A DNA stretch of 64,000 bases from Sphingomonas sp. LM7 (GCF_002002925.1 NZ_CP019511.1:4006501-4070500), one strand, 5' to 3'; numbered from the stretch's first letter, positions 42,534 through 51,983 are shown. Numbers and translations are program-made. Notes: generated from the letters alone by a model not told the origin.

Positions 42534-44023
42534 GCACGGTCCGCGACGGCACCCGACAAGTGATGGCGTGGCTGCACGGCTGGACCGGGCTGCTGCTCGG
42601 CTGGGTGCTTTTCGTAATGTGCCTCGCCGGCACGCTCAGCGTATTCAAGCCCGAGATCGGCGAATGGATGCGTCCGGAGGCAACTGCCACTGCCGACCCT
42701 GCCGAGGCGATCGCCGCAGCCGGTCGCTGGCTCACGCGGAACGCCCCCGATTCCACCGGCTGGTATTTCGCTGCGCCCGATGCCCGGATGAACACTGTCG
42801 AGGCAGCGTACGACACCGGCGGCGCGTTTCTCGCGCGTGCGCTCGATCCCGTGACCGGTGCCCCGGTCGCCCGGGAGACGCTGGGCGGCGAGTTCTTCTA
42901 CCGTCTCCATTTCGAGCTCGAACTGCCCTTTCCCTGGGGTCGGCTGCTCGCGTCGCTTGCCGCGGCGGTGATGCTGACCGCACTGGTCACCGGAATCATT
43001 GCCCATCGCCGCATCTTCCGCGACTTCTTCACTTTCCGCACGCGCAAGGGCCAGCGTTCCTGGCTCGACGGGCACAATGCGCTCGGGGTGCTCGCGCTGC
43101 CCTTCCACTTGATGATCACGTTCACCGGGCTGGTGACGCTGGGATCGCTCAGCATGCCCTGGGGGATTACTGCGGCCTATGGCGACGACGTCGCGCCGAT
43201 GTACGCCGAAATGATTCCCGGCATCACCCAGCGTGCCGCGACCGGCGCCAGGGCACCGCTCGCGCCGCTCGCCCCGATGCTGCGCGAGGCGCAGCGCCGC
43301 TTCGATGGCGGCGCGATCGGCCGTGTCTATGTCCTCAACCCTGGCGATGCGGGTGCAGTGGTCACGGTGTTCCGGGCCGAATCCGATGCGATCGGCTATA
43401 CTCCCGCCGAAATCAGCTTCGACGGCGTCACCGGGAAGGTGTTGGCTCAATGGACCGAAGCGCGGCCCGCGATCCAGACCTACAATGTCCTGTACGGCCT
43501 CCACATGGGCCGCTTCGCGCCATCGCTGACGCGCTGGCTCTATTTCCTCGGCGGCGCGATGCTGACGCTGGCGATCGCCTCCGGGCTGGTGCAGTGGATC
43601 GTCAAGCGCCGCGAGCGCGCACCATTGTCGCTGGCCAACCGCATCCTCGAACGGCTCAACGCCGGGGTGCTGGCCGGCGTGCCGCTCGGCTGCGTCGCCT
43701 ATCTGCTCGCCAATCGCCTGTTGCCGCTGGGCATGGCGGACCGTTCGGCGACCGAAGTATCGATTGCGCTGTGGACGGCTGCTGCCGCGCTCCTCGTCGG
43801 CGCCGTGCTGCGTCCGGCGCTGGCCTGGCCATTGCTGCTCGGGCTGGTGGCGATTGGGTCCGTCGTCGCGCCGCTGCTGGCGCCGTGGGGGCAGGGCGCC
43901 CCGGTGATCGTCATCGGCAATCTCACGCTGCTCGCCACCGCCGCGGCGTTCGCCGCCTTGGCGTGGCGGCAAGTCCGACCTGCACCTGTCGCACCGGCCC
44001 GCCGGTCGAGAGCGCCGGCGTGA
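42530..44023 (+). CDS. PepSY-associated transmembrane protein (siderophore reductase-like)
   Basis: A 497-residue inner-membrane protein. Four main transmembrane segments are visible: LHGWTGLLLGWVLFVMCLAGTLSVF, LASLAAAVMLTALVTGIIA, LALPFHLMITFTGLVTLGS, and further helices near FLGGAMLTLAIASGLVQWIV. A conserved His is in WLHGW and others in RLHFELE and YGLHMG; PepSY_TM proteins of this kind are thought to hold haem and reduce ferric siderophores at the inner membrane. It fits the preceding receptor. Start is ATG at 42530, overlapping the DUF3649 stop. Confidence 0.9.
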   Translation: MSTVRDGTRQVMAWLHGWTGLLLGWVLFVMCLAGTLSVFKPEIGEWMRPEATATADPAEAIAAAGRWLTRNAPDSTGWYFAAPDARMNTVEAAYDTGGAFLARALDPVTGAPVARETLGGEFFYRLHFELELPFPWGRLLASLAAAVMLTALVTGIIAHRRIFRDFFTFRTRKGQRSWLDGHNALGVLALPFHLMITFTGLVTLGSLSMPWGITAAYGDDVAPMYAEMIPGITQRAATGARAPLAPLAPMLREAQRRFDGGAIGRVYVLNPGDAGAVVTVFRAESDAIGYTPAEISFDGVTGKVLAQWTEARPAIQTYNVLYGLHMGRFAPSLTRWLYFLGGAMLTLAIASGLVQWIVKRRERAPLSLANRILERLNAGVLAGVPLGCVAYLLANRLLPLGMADRSATEVSIALWTAAAALLVGAVLRPALAWPLLLGLVAIGSVVAPLLAPWGQGAPVIVIGNLTLLATAAAFAALAWRQVRPAPVAPARRSRAPA

Positions 44024-44364
44024 TCGTCGCCGGCCTGTTCTATCTCGGCATGTTCGCGCTGGCAGCGGGAATGTCGCGCCACGCGCCCGCGCTGCTCGGC
44101 GGCTGGCACCGGCCCACTATCGCCGCGCGCCTGCCGCGTGCCGGCTGGATCCTCGTCGTCCTCTCGCTGGCGCTGACGCTGCTCTCGGCCGATTGGTCGC
44201 GGGCGTTGGTCGCCTGGCTCGGCCTCGCGCCGCTGGTTGCAGGCATAGTGGTATTGAGCCTGACCTTCGCCCCGGTGCTGGCGCGGACAGGCGTCGTTCT
44301 GGCCGCCGGTCTGGCGGTCGTCGGTCTGGGCATGACGCTGGCGGGGGCCAGCGCCGCCCTCTGA
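44020..44364 (+). CDS. DUF3325 membrane protein (iron-uptake operon)
   Basis: A 114-residue protein with three hydrophobic helices, starting at GTG 44020 which overlaps the PepSY stop by four bases (GTGA). It matches DUF3325 in gene order and layout (MSRHAP, WILVVLSLALTLLSAD). Function unknown; in other bacteria this trio always travels with siderophore receptors. Confidence 0.75.
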   Translation: MIVAGLFYLGMFALAAGMSRHAPALLGGWHRPTIAARLPRAGWILVVLSLALTLLSADWSRALVAWLGLAPLVAGIVVLSLTFAPVLARTGVVLAAGLAVVGLGMTLAGASAAL

Positions 44365-44485
44365 TACGACTCCGCGGCATCAAAACCGCGTCCACACGTG
44401 AAATATCTTGGCTTGCACGATGGCAGCGCTGTCAAATATGCCGGGTGCAGGGCCGCGCCTTTCGTGCGTCGGCTGGGGGTGCGCG

Positions 44486-45490
44486 ATGTCCGGTCGTCCG
44501 ACGATCAAGGAAGTCTCGAAGATTGCTGGCGTGTCGTTCAAGACCGTCAGCCGCGTGCTCAATAACGAGAAGCATGTCAGCGAGGAGACGCGCCGCCGCG
44601 TCGAGGAAGTCGTCGCCCGGCTGAACTTCCGCCCGAGCCACGCCGCGCGGACGCTCGCTGGCCGCCGCTCGTTCCAGGTGGCGTTGCTCTACGACAATCC
44701 CAGCCCCTATTATGTCTATCACATCCAGATCGGCGCGCAGCAGCGCTGCAGCGAGCTCGGCTATCGGCTGCTCCTCCAGCCGATCGACAGCCAGTCACCC
44801 GATCTGGTCTCGAACGTGATGGCGCTGATCGACGAGGCGCATCTGGACGGCGTGATCCTGTCGCCACCGGTGACCGAGATGACCGCGCTGCTCGACGAAC
44901 TCGACCGGCGCGGACTTCCCTATGTCCGCATTGCGCCCGGCGCGCGCAAGGATGCCGGCATGGGCGCGATGATCGATGACGTCGCCGCCGCGCGCGAAGT
45001 CACCGAACATCTGATCGGGCTTGGTCACCGCTCGATCGGCTTCATCCGCGGGCTCGAGAGCCACGTCTCCACTTGGGAGCGTCTCCAGGGCTATCGCGAG
45101 GCGCTCGAAGCGCACGGGATCGCCTTCGACGAGGATCTGGTCGCGGCGGGCGAGAACAGCTTCACTTCGGGCGGCGAGGCGGCGCGAAAGCTACTCGAAC
45201 GCAGCCCGCGCCCGACCGCGATCTTCGCGGGCAATGACGATATGGCGGCGGGCGTGCTCGCAGTCGCGCATGAGAGCGATATCGACATTCCCGGCGCGCT
45301 CTCGATCGTCGGCTTCGACGATTCGGACCTCGCCAAGGCGGTGTGGCCGCCGCTCACCACGATGCGCCAGCCCGTTCGCGAACTGGCCTATTCCGCGGCC
45401 GATCTGCTGCTTTCGCCCGAGGCAGGGCCGCAGGTCACGCTGGAGCACAAGCTGATGGTCCGCTCCACCACCGGCCCGGCGCCGCGTTAA
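44486..45490 (+). CDS. LacI-family transcriptional regulator
   Basis: A 334-residue repressor. The N-terminal LacI helix-turn-helix is TIKEVSKIAGVSFKTVSRVLN, followed by the hinge helix HAARTLAGRRS. The rest is a periplasmic-binding-protein-like effector domain (VALLYDNPSPYY, DGVILSPPVTEM, SIVGFDDSDLAK). Its sugar effector is unknown. Nothing obviously sugar-related follows; it is 120 bases after the iron operon and may act elsewhere. ATG at 44486; longer starts add non-conserved residues. Confidence 0.92.
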   Translation: MSGRPTIKEVSKIAGVSFKTVSRVLNNEKHVSEETRRRVEEVVARLNFRPSHAARTLAGRRSFQVALLYDNPSPYYVYHIQIGAQQRCSELGYRLLLQPIDSQSPDLVSNVMALIDEAHLDGVILSPPVTEMTALLDELDRRGLPYVRIAPGARKDAGMGAMIDDVAAAREVTEHLIGLGHRSIGFIRGLESHVSTWERLQGYREALEAHGIAFDEDLVAAGENSFTSGGEAARKLLERSPRPTAIFAGNDDMAAGVLAVAHESDIDIPGALSIVGFDDSDLAKAVWPPLTTMRQPVRELAYSAADLLLSPEAGPQVTLEHKLMVRSTTGPAPR

Positions 45491-45595
45491 CCTCCAAAGG
45501 CGTTTTGGTTCCGCACAAAAACCGTCCCGCGCAAAGACGCGCGTTAACCATTTTCTGTGCTGGCAATAAAAGTAAACAAGTCGTTAACTTGCGCC

Positions 45596-45763
45596 ATGCA
45601 GACTCGTCTCATCGCCGAGGGCCATGCCCGCCGCCACCCGTTCCGGGCGCAGATGCGCCGCGTCGTGGCGATCGAACGCAAGGTCAGCGACGATAGCGAC
45701 TGGAAGCTCTTCATGGTGAGCTTCAGCGCGTTCTTCGTCTGCTTCTACACCTTCATCGTCTGA
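45596..45763 (+). CDS. Small protein with C-terminal membrane helix
   Basis: A 55-residue ORF starting at ATG 45596. The first part is basic (RLIAEGHARRHPFRAQMRRVVAIERK) and the end is a hydrophobic helix WKLFMVSFSAFFVCFYTFIV, so it is probably a tail-anchored membrane peptide. No family recognised. It has no strong Shine-Dalgarno. A GC-rich hairpin follows at about 45770-45790. Confidence 0.5.
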   Translation: MQTRLIAEGHARRHPFRAQMRRVVAIERKVSDDSDWKLFMVSFSAFFVCFYTFIV

Positions 45764-45795
45764 GATTCCCCTCCCTGCGAGCGGGGAGGAGGCTT

Positions 45796-47088
45796 TCACG
45801 GAATCGGATCGAGCCCGTGGGGCAGGTCCTCGGCCTTGTAGAGCCGCCATGCGCAATAGGCGGAGGCAAGGCACAGCAGGAACACGATCCAGATCGCGTG
45901 GACCACTTCCACGCCGGGGATATGGGTGAAGCCCAGGATGCCTACGGATCCCGCCACCATCGCGCCTGAATTGACGATATTGTTCGCCGCGACGGTGCGC
46001 GAGGTCTGCGACTTGTCGACCGTCGTGGTCAGGAACGCATAGAGCGGCACTACGAACATGCCGCCGGTGATCGCGATCATGCCCAGGTCGACCAACACCC
46101 GCCACGCATCGGGCAGTGCCAGGAAATCAGCGGTCTTGAGCAGCGCGCCGTCGCCTACCGGGAAAAAGGTCGCCGCGAAGAAGAAGTCGATCACGAACAC
46201 CGACATCGCCAGCACCGAGGCCGGTGCGTATTTCGCCGAGACATGCCCCTTGAGCATCCGGTTGATGATGATCGATCCGATCGCGATCCCGACCGAGAAG
46301 ATCGCGAGGAACACGCTCGCCACGTCCTTCTGGGCGTGGAACACGTTCTTGACGAGCGGCGGGAACAGCACCCCCAGGATCGCCGCGATGGTCCAGAACA
46401 CGCTGATCGAGACGATCGCGAGATAAAGCCGCGGGATGTGCATCGTCGCGCCGATCAGCCGGGCCGATGCGCGGAAGATGTTATAGTCGAGCTTGAGCGT
46501 CGTGAGCGGCGGTGCCGGCGGGATCTTGAGCGAGGCGAACCAGCCGGTCAGCGCGACGCCGACCACCGCGAACGCCGCGACATTGGGGCTGATCAGCCCG
46601 CCCGCGATCGTGCCGCACAGGATCGCGATATACGTGCCGGCCTCGACCATCCCGGTGCCGCCCAGCACTTCGTCCTCGTTGAGATGCTGGGGCAGCACTG
46701 CATATTTGATCGGTCCGAAAAAGGTCGAGTGCACGCCCATGCCGACCAGCGCGACCAGCATCAGCGGCAGGCTCTTGATGAAGATGCCCAGCGCGCCGAC
46801 CAGCATGATCAGCACTTCGGCCGCCTTGATGATCCGCATGATCCGCGCCTTGTCGTAGCTGTCGGCAAGTTGACCGGCGAGCGCGGAGAACAGGAAGAAG
46901 GGCAGGATGAACAGGCCGGTCGCGATCGCGCTGAACTGCGTCTCCGCCTCGACCGAATTGTAGATCTGGTAGGTCGCGAAGAAGATCATCGCGTTCTTGA
47001 AGAGATTGTCGTTGAACGCGCCGAGGAACTGCGTGACGAACAACGGCAGGAAGCGGCGCTCCTTCATCAACCCGAGCGCACCGATCAT
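45796..47088 (-). CDS. MFS transporter, LplT-like
   Basis: A 430-residue major-facilitator protein of twelve helices. The N-terminal phrase LFVTQFLGAFNDNLFKNAMI is typical of the LplT lysophospholipid transporter group and of the transporter half of acyl-ACP:phospholipid acyltransferase fusions. Here the acyltransferase half is missing, so it is the stand-alone form. Lysophospholipid import is a plausible but unproven role. Start ATG 47088; a downstream ATG at 47067 is also possible. Confidence 0.85.
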   Translation of the reverse strand: MIGALGLMKERRFLPLFVTQFLGAFNDNLFKNAMIFFATYQIYNSVEAETQFSAIATGLFILPFFLFSALAGQLADSYDKARIMRIIKAAEVLIMLVGALGIFIKSLPLMLVALVGMGVHSTFFGPIKYAVLPQHLNEDEVLGGTGMVEAGTYIAILCGTIAGGLISPNVAAFAVVGVALTGWFASLKIPPAPPLTTLKLDYNIFRASARLIGATMHIPRLYLAIVSISVFWTIAAILGVLFPPLVKNVFHAQKDVASVFLAIFSVGIAIGSIIINRMLKGHVSAKYAPASVLAMSVFVIDFFFAATFFPVGDGALLKTADFLALPDAWRVLVDLGMIAITGGMFVVPLYAFLTTTVDKSQTSRTVAANNIVNSGAMVAGSVGILGFTHIPGVEVVHAIWIVFLLCLASAYCAWRLYKAEDLPHGLDPIP

Positions 47089-47240
47089 ATCGTACCATGT
47101 CCTCGAAGCGCGGGGGCAAGCCCGCCAAACGACGGGCCCGCATAGCCGAGCCACACGGAACGTATCAACCGCCATGTGCGTCCCACCTGAATGATGAAGA
47201 CGGTTTCGGCAGCGGCACGAGCAATGCTAGGAGGAGTGCC

Positions 47241-47795
47241 ATGCTGACGCTTCCCAATATCCTGACGCTGTCCAGGATCGTCACCGTGCCGCTGCTCGCG
47301 GCGTTCCTGTGGTGGCCGGAATGGCGGACCGGCTACGCCATCGCCTTTGCGATCTACTGCCTGATGGGCATCACCGACTATTTCGACGGCTATCTCGCGC
47401 GCGCGCAGGGCACTGTCTCGAAGCTCGGCGTGTTCCTTGATCCGATCGCCGACAAGATCATGATCGCCGCGGTGATCCTGATGCTGGTGGGCAAGGGCGT
47501 GGTCGCCGATTTCCACTTGATCGCCGCGCTGATCATCCTGCTGCGCGAGATCACCGTATCGGGCCTGCGCGAATTCCTCGCCCAGCTCCAGGTGTCGATT
47601 CCGGTCTCCCAGCTCGCCAAGTGGAAGACCACGTTCCAGCTCGTCGCATTCGGCGCGTTGATCCTGGGACAGTCCGTACCGCAATATCCGTGGGTGGCGC
47701 TGCTGGGGCTGGTCACCTTGTGGAGCGCTGCGGTGCTCACTGCGATCACCGGCTGGGACTATCTGCGCGTCGGTCTCAAGCACATGGACACTTGA
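47241..47795 (+). CDS. pgsA: CDP-diacylglycerol-glycerol-3-phosphate 3-phosphatidyltransferase
   Basis: A 184-residue integral membrane enzyme making phosphatidylglycerophosphate, the step before phosphatidylglycerol. The CDP-alcohol phosphotransferase motif is complete: TDYFDGYLARAQGTVSKLG followed by FLDPIADK (D..DG..AR....G...D...D). Good Shine-Dalgarno AGGAGG upstream of ATG 47241. Its stop overlaps the moaD start (TGATG), so lipid and molybdenum-cofactor genes share a transcript. Confidence 0.96.
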   Translation: MLTLPNILTLSRIVTVPLLAAFLWWPEWRTGYAIAFAIYCLMGITDYFDGYLARAQGTVSKLGVFLDPIADKIMIAAVILMLVGKGVVADFHLIAALIILLREITVSGLREFLAQLQVSIPVSQLAKWKTTFQLVAFGALILGQSVPQYPWVALLGLVTLWSAAVLTAITGWDYLRVGLKHMDT

Positions 47796-48046
47796 TGGAC
47801 CTGCTCTACTTCGCCTGGGTGCGCGAGCGCATCGGCGCCGGGCAGGAGCAGCGTGACCCGCCCGCGGCGGTAGTGAACGTCGCCGACCTCATCGACTGGC
47901 TCGCAACGCTCAGCCCCGGCCATGCCGAGGCGATGCGCGAACCGACCAGGCTGCGCGCCGCGATCGACCAGAAGTTCGTGCCGCTCGATGCGCCGCTCGG
48001 CGCCGCGCGCGAAGTGGCGATCTTCCCCCCGGTCACCGGCGGATGA
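47795..48046 (+). CDS. moaD: Molybdopterin synthase sulfur carrier subunit
   Basis: An 83-residue ubiquitin-like protein whose last two residues are the GG (PPVTGG) needed for thiocarboxylation. VNVADLIDWLA is the small helix, VAIFPPVTGG the conserved end. It passes sulfur for molybdopterin synthesis with MoaE, encoded directly after with a four-base overlap. Confidence 0.95.
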   Translation: MDLLYFAWVRERIGAGQEQRDPPAAVVNVADLIDWLATLSPGHAEAMREPTRLRAAIDQKFVPLDAPLGAAREVAIFPPVTGG

Positions 48047-48489
48047 TCCGGGTTTCCGTCGATCCCGCGCCGATCGAGCTGGCGATCGAACTGGCCGCGC
48101 TGGAGGAACGCGGGGCAGGGGGCGTCGCCACCTTCACCGGCGTGGTGCGCGGCGACGACGGCGTCACGGCGCTAGAGCTCGAACATTATCCCGGCATGAC
48201 CGAACAGGCGCTGATCGCGCTCGCCGAGACCGCGACCGAACGCTGGGCGCTGCTCGGCGTGACGATGGTCCACCGCGTCGGTGTGATGCTCCCTGGCGAG
48301 CGCATCGTCTTCGTCGGCACTGCCGCGCATCACCGCCGCGAAGCGCTGGAGGCCTGCGCCTGGCTGATCGACCGGCTCAAGACCGACGCGCCATTCTGGA
48401 AGCGCGAACGACTGGGCGACGACACGCGTTGGGTTGAAGCTCGCGCAAGCGACGCCACCGCCGCGGCGCGCTGGGACGCGGTCGACTAG
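48043..48489 (+). CDS. moaE: Molybdopterin synthase catalytic subunit
   Basis: A 148-residue large subunit of molybdopterin synthase. Landmarks: GGVATFTGVVRGDDGV, LEHYPGMTEQAL, VHRVGVMLPGERIV, TAAHHRREALEACAWLIDRLK and KTDAPFWKRE, with the substrate Lys and Arg residues. It converts precursor Z to molybdopterin. Overlaps moaD by four bases (ATGA). Confidence 0.97.
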   Translation: MIRVSVDPAPIELAIELAALEERGAGGVATFTGVVRGDDGVTALELEHYPGMTEQALIALAETATERWALLGVTMVHRVGVMLPGERIVFVGTAAHHRREALEACAWLIDRLKTDAPFWKRERLGDDTRWVEARASDATAAARWDAVD

Positions 48490-48490
48490 C

Positions 48491-49390
48491 TCAGGCGGTT
48501 TCGGCGAGCACCTGCGCCAGCAGCCGAAAGTCGCGCTCGCGCGGAGAAGCCTTGCGCCACACCAGGGCAATCTGCCGCGACGCATTCTCGGCATCCAGCG
48601 GCCGTGCCGTAACATGGGTATGGTCGAGAATGCCCGCATCGATCGCCATCTGCGGCAGCATCGTCACCCCCAGGCCGTTATCGACCATCTGCACCATCGT
48701 GTGCAGCGAAGTGCCGAGCATCGTCGCTTCGGCGCGCAGCTCGGGGCGGTTGCACGCCGCAAGCGCATGATCCTTCAGGCAATGCCCGTCTTCGAGCATC
48801 AGCAGTCGATTCGGGTCGATATCGGCGGGGCGGATCGTCGGGGTCGGATCCATCTCGCCTTCGGGAAAGGCGACGAACAGCCGATCCTCGAACAACGGCG
48901 CCGCCTCGACTTCGCCACATGCGAAGGGCAGCGCGAGCAGCACGCAATCGGTGCGGCCATGGTTGAGCTGCTCGCACGCCTGCCCGCTGGTCTCCTCGCG
49001 CAGGAACAGTTTCAACTCGGGATATTCTCGGCGCAGCCGCGGCAGGATGCGCGGCAGCAGGAACGGCGCGATCGTCGGAATCACGCTCATCCGCATCTCG
49101 CCCGAAAGCGGCCGTCCGGCGGCGCGGGCCAGATCGCCGAGCTCGTCTGCCTCGCGCAACACGCGGCGCGCCTTGTCGACGATCCGCTCGCCCAACGGTG
49201 TGAAGCGCACTACCCGGCGGGTACGCTCGACCAAGACCACGCCGATCAGCGTCTCAAGCTCGCGGATACCGGCGGAGAGGGTCGACTGGGTGACGAAGCA
49301 TGCCTCCGCCGCGCGGCCGAAATGCCCGGAATCGTTCAGCGCGACGAGATATTGGAGCTGCTTGAGCGTCGGAAGGTAGGTTGCGGCCAC
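48491..49390 (-). CDS. oxyR: Hydrogen-peroxide-sensing LysR regulator OxyR
   Basis: A 299-residue LysR regulator. The N-terminal helix-turn-helix is LKQLQYLVALNDSGHFGRAAEAC followed by VTQSTLSAGIRELETLIG. The redox pair of OxyR is present in GHCLKDHALAAC, spacing as in the E. coli Cys199-Cys208 pair, within LLMLEDGHC. This supports a peroxide sensor rather than a generic LysR. The ahpF and ahpC genes lie just upstream on the same strand. Likely binding sites are at 51941-51983. Confidence 0.92.
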   Translation of the reverse strand: MAATYLPTLKQLQYLVALNDSGHFGRAAEACFVTQSTLSAGIRELETLIGVVLVERTRRVVRFTPLGERIVDKARRVLREADELGDLARAAGRPLSGEMRMSVIPTIAPFLLPRILPRLRREYPELKLFLREETSGQACEQLNHGRTDCVLLALPFACGEVEAAPLFEDRLFVAFPEGEMDPTPTIRPADIDPNRLLMLEDGHCLKDHALAACNRPELRAEATMLGTSLHTMVQMVDNGLGVTMLPQMAIDAGILDHTHVTARPLDAENASRQIALVWRKASPRERDFRLLAQVLAETA

Positions 49391-49453
49391 TGATCGTCTC
49401 TATCGATTGAGTTTACGATATAGAGTGATGGCGGCGATCACGCTACCCACAGC

Positions 49454-49556
49454 GTCACCCCGGCCTCGTGCCGGGGTCCACCGGGGGGCGAAGGAAGGGC
49501 AAGCGGTTCGAGGCCAACCAGCTAGGCTGGGTGGACCCCGGCGAGGCCGGGGTGAC
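49454..49556. repeat. Dispersed inverted repeat, second copy
   Basis: Same design as 20412-20519: left arm GTCACCCCGGCCTCGTGCC (start of 49454-49482) and right arm its complement (49530-49556), each with an inner CCCCGGC hairpin. Lies between the oxyR start and the ahpF stop. Confidence 0.8.
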
Positions 49557-49593
49557 GAAAAGGGGAAGCGCACGCAACGCCTCCCCAATCGGG

Positions 49594-51174
49594 TCACGCC
49601 GCGGCTTCGACCAGCACGTCCTCGGGCAACCGGATCAGGTAGTCGAACGCCGACAGCGCCGCGGTCGAGCCTGCACCCATCGCAATCACGATCTGCTTGT
49701 ACGGCACCGTCGTAGCATCGCCCGCGGCGAAAATACCCCGCTGCGAAGTCTCCCCCCGCGCATCGATCTCGATTTCGCCGCGGTTCGACAGCGCGACCGA
49801 ATCCTTGAGCCATTCGGTATTCGGCACCAGCCCGATCTGGACGAAGATGCCTTCCAGTTCGATCTGATGCTCGGTGCCATGGTTGCGGTCCTTGTAGACC
49901 AGCCCGGACACCTTCTCGCCATCGCCGCGCACTTCGGTGGTCAGTGCCGACGTGATCACCTTGACGTTGGGCAAGGTCGCCAGCTTGCGCTGGAGCACTG
50001 CGTCGGCGCGCAGGTCGCTGTCATATTCGATCAGCGTGACGTGCGCGACGATCCCGGCAAGATCGATCGCGGCTTCCACACCCGAATTGCCGCCGCCAAT
50101 CACCGCGACGCGCTTGCCCTTGAACAGCGGGCCGTCGCAATGCGGGCAATAGGCCACGCCCTTGTTGCGATACTGATCCTCGCCCGGAACTCCCATCTGC
50201 CGCCAGCGCGCCCCGGTCGACAGGATCAGCGTCCGCGCCTTGAGGCTCGCGCCATTGGCCAGCACAACTTCGTGCAGTCCGCCCTCGGTCCGCGCCGGGA
50301 TCAATTTCTCGGCCCGCTGCAGGTTCATGATGTCGACGTCATAGTCCTTGACGTGCTGCTCCAGATGCGCGGCGAGCTTGGGGCCCTCGGTGTGGGGCAC
50401 CGAGATGAAGTTCTCGATCGCCATCGTGTCGAGCACCTGCCCGCCGAAACGCTCGGCCGCCACGCCCACGCGGATACCCTTGCGCGCCGCATAGATCGCC
50501 GACGCTGCCCCCGCGGGCCCGCCGCCGACCACCAATACGTCGAATGCATCCTTGGTCTTGATCTTCTCGGCCGCGCGCGCCTCGGCGCCGCTGTCGATCT
50601 TCGCGACGATCTGCTCGAGTTCCATCCGGCCCTGCCCGAACGGCTCGCCGTTGAGGAACACCGTCGGCACAGCCATCACCTTCCGGCTGTCGACTTCGTC
50701 CTTGAACAGCGCGCCGTCGATCGCGACGTGCTTGATGCGCGGATTGAGCACCGCCATCAAATTGAGCGCTTGGACCACATCGGGGCAGTTCTGGCACGAC
50801 AGCGAGAAATAGGTCTCGAACGCGTAATCGCCGTCGAGGTCCTTGACCTGGTCGATCAGCTCCTGCGTCGCGCGCGACGGGTGCCCGCCAACCTGCAGCA
50901 GCGCGAGCACAAGGCTGGTAAATTCATGCCCCATTGGCAGCCCCGCGAAGCGCACGCCGATATCGGTGCCGGTGCGGCGGATCATGAAGCTGGGCTTGCG
51001 GGCATCGTCCTTGCGCACGACCGTGATGTCGTCGGAGAGTGCGGCGATGTCGTTGAGCAGCCGCTCGAGCTCGCCTGACTTGGCATCGTCGCCCAGGCTG
51101 GCGACCAGCTCGATCGGCTGCTTGATGTTGACCAGATAGGTCTTGAGCTGCTGCGTCAGATTGGCGTCGAGCAT
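49594..51174 (-). CDS. ahpF: Alkyl hydroperoxide reductase, subunit F
   Basis: A 526-residue flavoprotein that reduces AhpC. The N-terminal tandem thioredoxin folds end with the redox pair CQNC (about residue 130). FAD and NADH motifs are [20 protein letters not shown] and [19 protein letters not shown], and the central disulfide is in [12 protein letters not shown]-terminal [20 protein letters not shown] is the FAD-binding end. Start ATG 51174; ahpC ends about 120 bases upstream on the same strand, with a terminator between. Confidence 0.97.
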   Translation of the reverse strand: MLDANLTQQLKTYLVNIKQPIELVASLGDDAKSGELERLLNDIAALSDDITVVRKDDARKPSFMIRRTGTDIGVRFAGLPMGHEFTSLVLALLQVGGHPSRATQELIDQVKDLDGDYAFETYFSLSCQNCPDVVQALNLMAVLNPRIKHVAIDGALFKDEVDSRKVMAVPTVFLNGEPFGQGRMELEQIVAKIDSGAEARAAEKIKTKDAFDVLVVGGGPAGAASAIYAARKGIRVGVAAERFGGQVLDTMAIENFISVPHTEGPKLAAHLEQHVKDYDVDIMNLQRAEKLIPARTEGGLHEVVLANGASLKARTLILSTGARWRQMGVPGEDQYRNKGVAYCPHCDGPLFKGKRVAVIGGGNSGVEAAIDLAGIVAHVTLIEYDSDLRADAVLQRKLATLPNVKVITSALTTEVRGDGEKVSGLVYKDRNHGTEHQIELEGIFVQIGLVPNTEWLKDSVALSNRGEIEIDARGETSQRGIFAAGDATTVPYKQIVIAMGAGSTAALSAFDYLIRLPEDVLVEAAA

Positions 51175-51252
51175 CGGGGGAACTCCGAAGAAACTGGAAC
51201 ACGGGGATGAGAAGAAAACGGCCCGGGATGGTGGTCCACCCCGGGCCGAATC

Positions 51253-51285
51253 GGCGCCTCCCACAGGGGGAGGGGAGGAGGCGCC
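51253..51285 (-). terminator. Hairpin between ahpC and ahpF
   Basis: Arms GGCGCCTCC and GGAGGCGCC (51253-51261 and 51277-51285) with a 15-base G-rich loop, seven bases after the ahpC stop. It may attenuate read-through so that AhpC is made in excess of AhpF. Confidence 0.6.
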
Positions 51286-51292
51286 TTAGCTT

Positions 51293-51856
51293 TTAGATCT
51301 TGCCGACGAGGTCGAGCGAAGGCGCGAGCGTCTCTTCGCCCTCTTCCCACTTCGCGGGGCAGACTTCGCCCGGATGCGCGGCGATATACTGCGCGGCCTT
51401 GATCTTGCGCAGAAGCTCGGCGGCGTTGCGGCCGACGCCTTCGCTGGTGATCTCCACCAGCTGGATCACGCCCTCGGGATCGACGACGAAGGTGCCGCGG
51501 TCCGCCAGGCCCTGACCTTCACGCAGCACGTCGAAATTGGTGCTGAGCGCATGGCTCTGGTCGCCGAGCATATAGTAGTTGATCTTGCCGATCGCCGGCG
51601 AGGTGTCGTGCCAGGCCTTGTGGCTGAAATGCGTGTCGGTCGACACCGAATAGACCTCGACGCCCATCTTCTGGAGAGTCGGGTAGATGTCGGCCAGGTC
51701 TTCCAGCTCGGTCGGGCACACGAAGGTGAAGTCGGCCGGATAGAAGAAGAACACCGCCCACTTGCCGCGCGTGTCGGCGTCGGTGACCTGAACGAACTTG
51801 CCGTCCTTATAGGCCTGCGCCGTGAACGGCTTGATCGTGCTTCCGATGAGCGCCAT
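51293..51856 (-). CDS. ahpC: Alkyl hydroperoxide reductase, peroxiredoxin subunit
   Basis: A 187-residue typical 2-Cys peroxiredoxin. Peroxidatic Cys in [15 protein letters not shown] (about 47) and resolving Cys in [12 protein letters not shown] (about 166). Preceding [14 protein letters not shown] is the normal AhpC start. It detoxifies hydrogen peroxide and organic peroxides, with AhpF as reductase. ATG at 51856; longer starts are not conserved. The palindromes at 51941-51983 lie about 85-130 bases upstream. Confidence 0.98.
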   Translation of the reverse strand: MALIGSTIKPFTAQAYKDGKFVQVTDADTRGKWAVFFFYPADFTFVCPTELEDLADIYPTLQKMGVEVYSVSTDTHFSHKAWHDTSPAIGKINYYMLGDQSHALSTNFDVLREGQGLADRGTFVVDPEGVIQLVEITSEGVGRNAAELLRKIKAAQYIAAHPGEVCPAKWEEGEETLAPSLDLVGKI

Positions 51857-51940
51857 GCGAATTTTCCTCCAAAGGCGTTGTGTTGCAATGCGGGATATAG
51901 GCGCGCTGCGACGCAATGCTAATGGGAAGCTTCGCTCGCG

Positions 51941-51983
51941 TTGATCGAGTGGAGCGATCAATGGCTGATTATTGATCGATCAA
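51941..51983 (-). promoter_or_regulatory. Repeated TTGATC/GATCAA half-sites upstream of ahpC
   Basis: TTGATC (51941), GATCAA (51956) and then a perfect 12-base palindrome TTGATCGATCAA (51972-51983). The half-sites sit 15-16 bases apart, near the spacing of a LysR tetramer site. OxyR-type control is suggested by the neighbouring genes, not by a known consensus. Confidence 0.5.

Noticed and set aside
49468..51078. Long open frame opposite ahpF
   Set aside because: It starts inside a dispersed repeat and runs antisense to a well-supported flavoprotein.
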